A stretch of DNA of 18,086 nt from assembly GCA_051859045.1 (NCBI GenBank), contig JBHYGK010000036.1:1-18086 (forward strand), read 5' to 3'. The position numbers were made by a program, and so were the translations under genes. Source of the DNA: JBHYGK01 sp051859045. Its GTDB lineage: Bacteria > Pseudomonadota > Gammaproteobacteria > Xanthomonadales > Xanthomonadaceae. The notes under the pieces were generated by a model, which searched no databases, was not told the DNA's origin, and was given only the letters and a program-made list of their open reading frames with translations. Below are positions 17,652-18,086 of this stretch, piece by piece (within the stretch, counting starts at the first letter, position 1; the number at the start of each line of letters is the position of its first letter).

Positions 17652-17698
17652 GGCAGGGGCGTCCGAAGGCAACGTGCGATGCCGCACGCGGGGCGCCC
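17652..17698 (-). promoter_or_regulatory. Possible expression platform of the glycine riboswitch
   Basis: The 47 nt between aptamer 2 and the gcvP ATG hold a hairpin CGTGCG-GCAT-CGCACG and CGCCCCT (plus 17655-17661) just before the start codon. That heptamer is exactly complementary to AGGGGCG at the aptamer 3' edge (plus 17694-17700). No U-tract terminator is present, so translational control is more likely. Confidence 0.45.
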
Positions 17699-17873
17699 CT
17701 CTGTCCTTTTGCCTGAGAGTTTGACGCCGCCATGCCGGCCGGGCGTCGTGCACCTTCGGCGCCGGGCCGGGCCCGGTCTCTCCAGAGTCGCTCGCGCGTG
17801 GCGGTACGGGGGCCTGAGCGATTACGGGCGTTGCGCCTTCGGCAGCGGGCCTGGACCCGCTTCTCCCGCCACG
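17699..17873 (-). ncRNA. Tandem glycine riboswitch (gcvT type)
   Basis: Two glycine aptamers lie in series on the minus strand. Aptamer 1 (17873-17797) is closed by CGTGGCGG/CCGCCACG and has GGGAGAAG, CCGAAGGCGCAA and CGCTCAGGC. A linker of about 9 nt leads to aptamer 2 (17787-17699), closed by CTCTG/CAGAG, with CTGGAGAGACC, GCCGAAGGTGCA and the diagnostic ACTCTCAGGCAAAAGGACAG. In the known family glycine binding turns on glycine cleavage genes; gcvP here begins 47 nt downstream. Confidence 0.96.
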
Positions 17874-17890
17874 AGCATGGAGCGGGGCGG

Positions 17891-17896
17891 AGTATA
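17891..17896 (-). promoter_or_regulatory. -10 element for gcvP riboswitch transcript
   Basis: On the minus strand TATACT (5 of 6) lies 17 nt before the aptamer 1 stem, so transcription would start near 17884. No good -35 is visible (ACGCCG at 17-nt spacing), suggesting an activator. Confidence 0.5.
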
Positions 17897-17967
17897 GCGT
17901 GGGGCCGTCGCGGCGGCGTGGGGGTGGCGATGGGCGCGCGGGCGCGCGTCGGATGCGCCGCGACCCG

Positions 17968-17996
17968 TTGACAGCCCGCGGCCGCGCCCGTATCGT
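17968..17996 (+). promoter_or_regulatory. Promoter of tRNA-Leu
   Basis: A perfect -35 TTGACA (17968-17973) is followed after exactly 17 bp by TATCGT (17991-17996, 4 of 6) and a GC-rich discriminator (TCGCGT), a layout common for stable RNA genes under growth-rate and stringent control. The start would be near 18003, about 33 nt before the tRNA. Confidence 0.75.
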
Positions 17997-18035
17997 TCGC
18001 GTCCTTCGCCGCAGTGGTCCGCGGTCGAGGCACCT

Positions 18036-18086
<51 letters not shown>

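Overview
The window comes from a very GC-rich proteobacterial chromosome. Gene content, protein similarity to E. coli counterparts and gene order (yhbY/rlmE-ftsH-folP, then miaA-hfq-hflX-hflK-hflC-purA, with an Xcc1710-like protein beside yhbY) point to a gammaproteobacterium of the Xanthomonadales/Lysobacteraceae (Luteimonas- or Lysobacter-like). That placement is inferred from family knowledge and synteny; no search was run. Most of the window is conserved core genome.

Layout. 1-518: 3' end of an NlpD-like amidase activator. 558-1245 (minus): an Xcc1710/Mth938-like protein and the CRM-domain ribosome factor yhbY. 1307-4850 (plus): rlmE, ftsH and folP. 4851-5330: a gene-free stretch with three palindromic pairs of DnaA-box-like sequences. 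5331-10196 (plus): miaA, hfq, hflX, hflK and hflC, with hfq/hflX and hflK/hflC overlapping at stop/start codons. 10306-11598: purA, just behind a strong intrinsic terminator. 11704-14181 (minus): a LytS-type histidine kinase, a LytTR response regulator and a small putative lipoprotein; a (GGGGC)n tract lies between the last two. 14182-14777: intergenic, holding two 97-bp inverted arms around a hexanucleotide-repeat core. 14778-17651 (minus): gcvP, preceded by a tandem glycine riboswitch. 17968-18086 (plus): a consensus-like promoter and the start of tRNA-Leu(CAG), cut by the window edge.

How the genes work together. RlmE and YhbY act on the large ribosomal subunit. FtsH is the membrane AAA+ protease, and HflK/HflC form the SPFH complex that surrounds it. 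MiaA (tRNA A37 modification), Hfq (sRNA chaperone) and HflX (ribosome-splitting GTPase) form a translation/RNA cluster. FolP, PurA and GcvP belong to folate, purine and one-carbon metabolism, GcvP being controlled by glycine through RNA.

I see no clear novel protein system. The most interesting material is non-coding: the DnaA-box dyads at 4944-5245, the composite inverted-repeat element at 14331-14744, the G-tract array at 12093-12130, and the possible expression platform of the glycine riboswitch.
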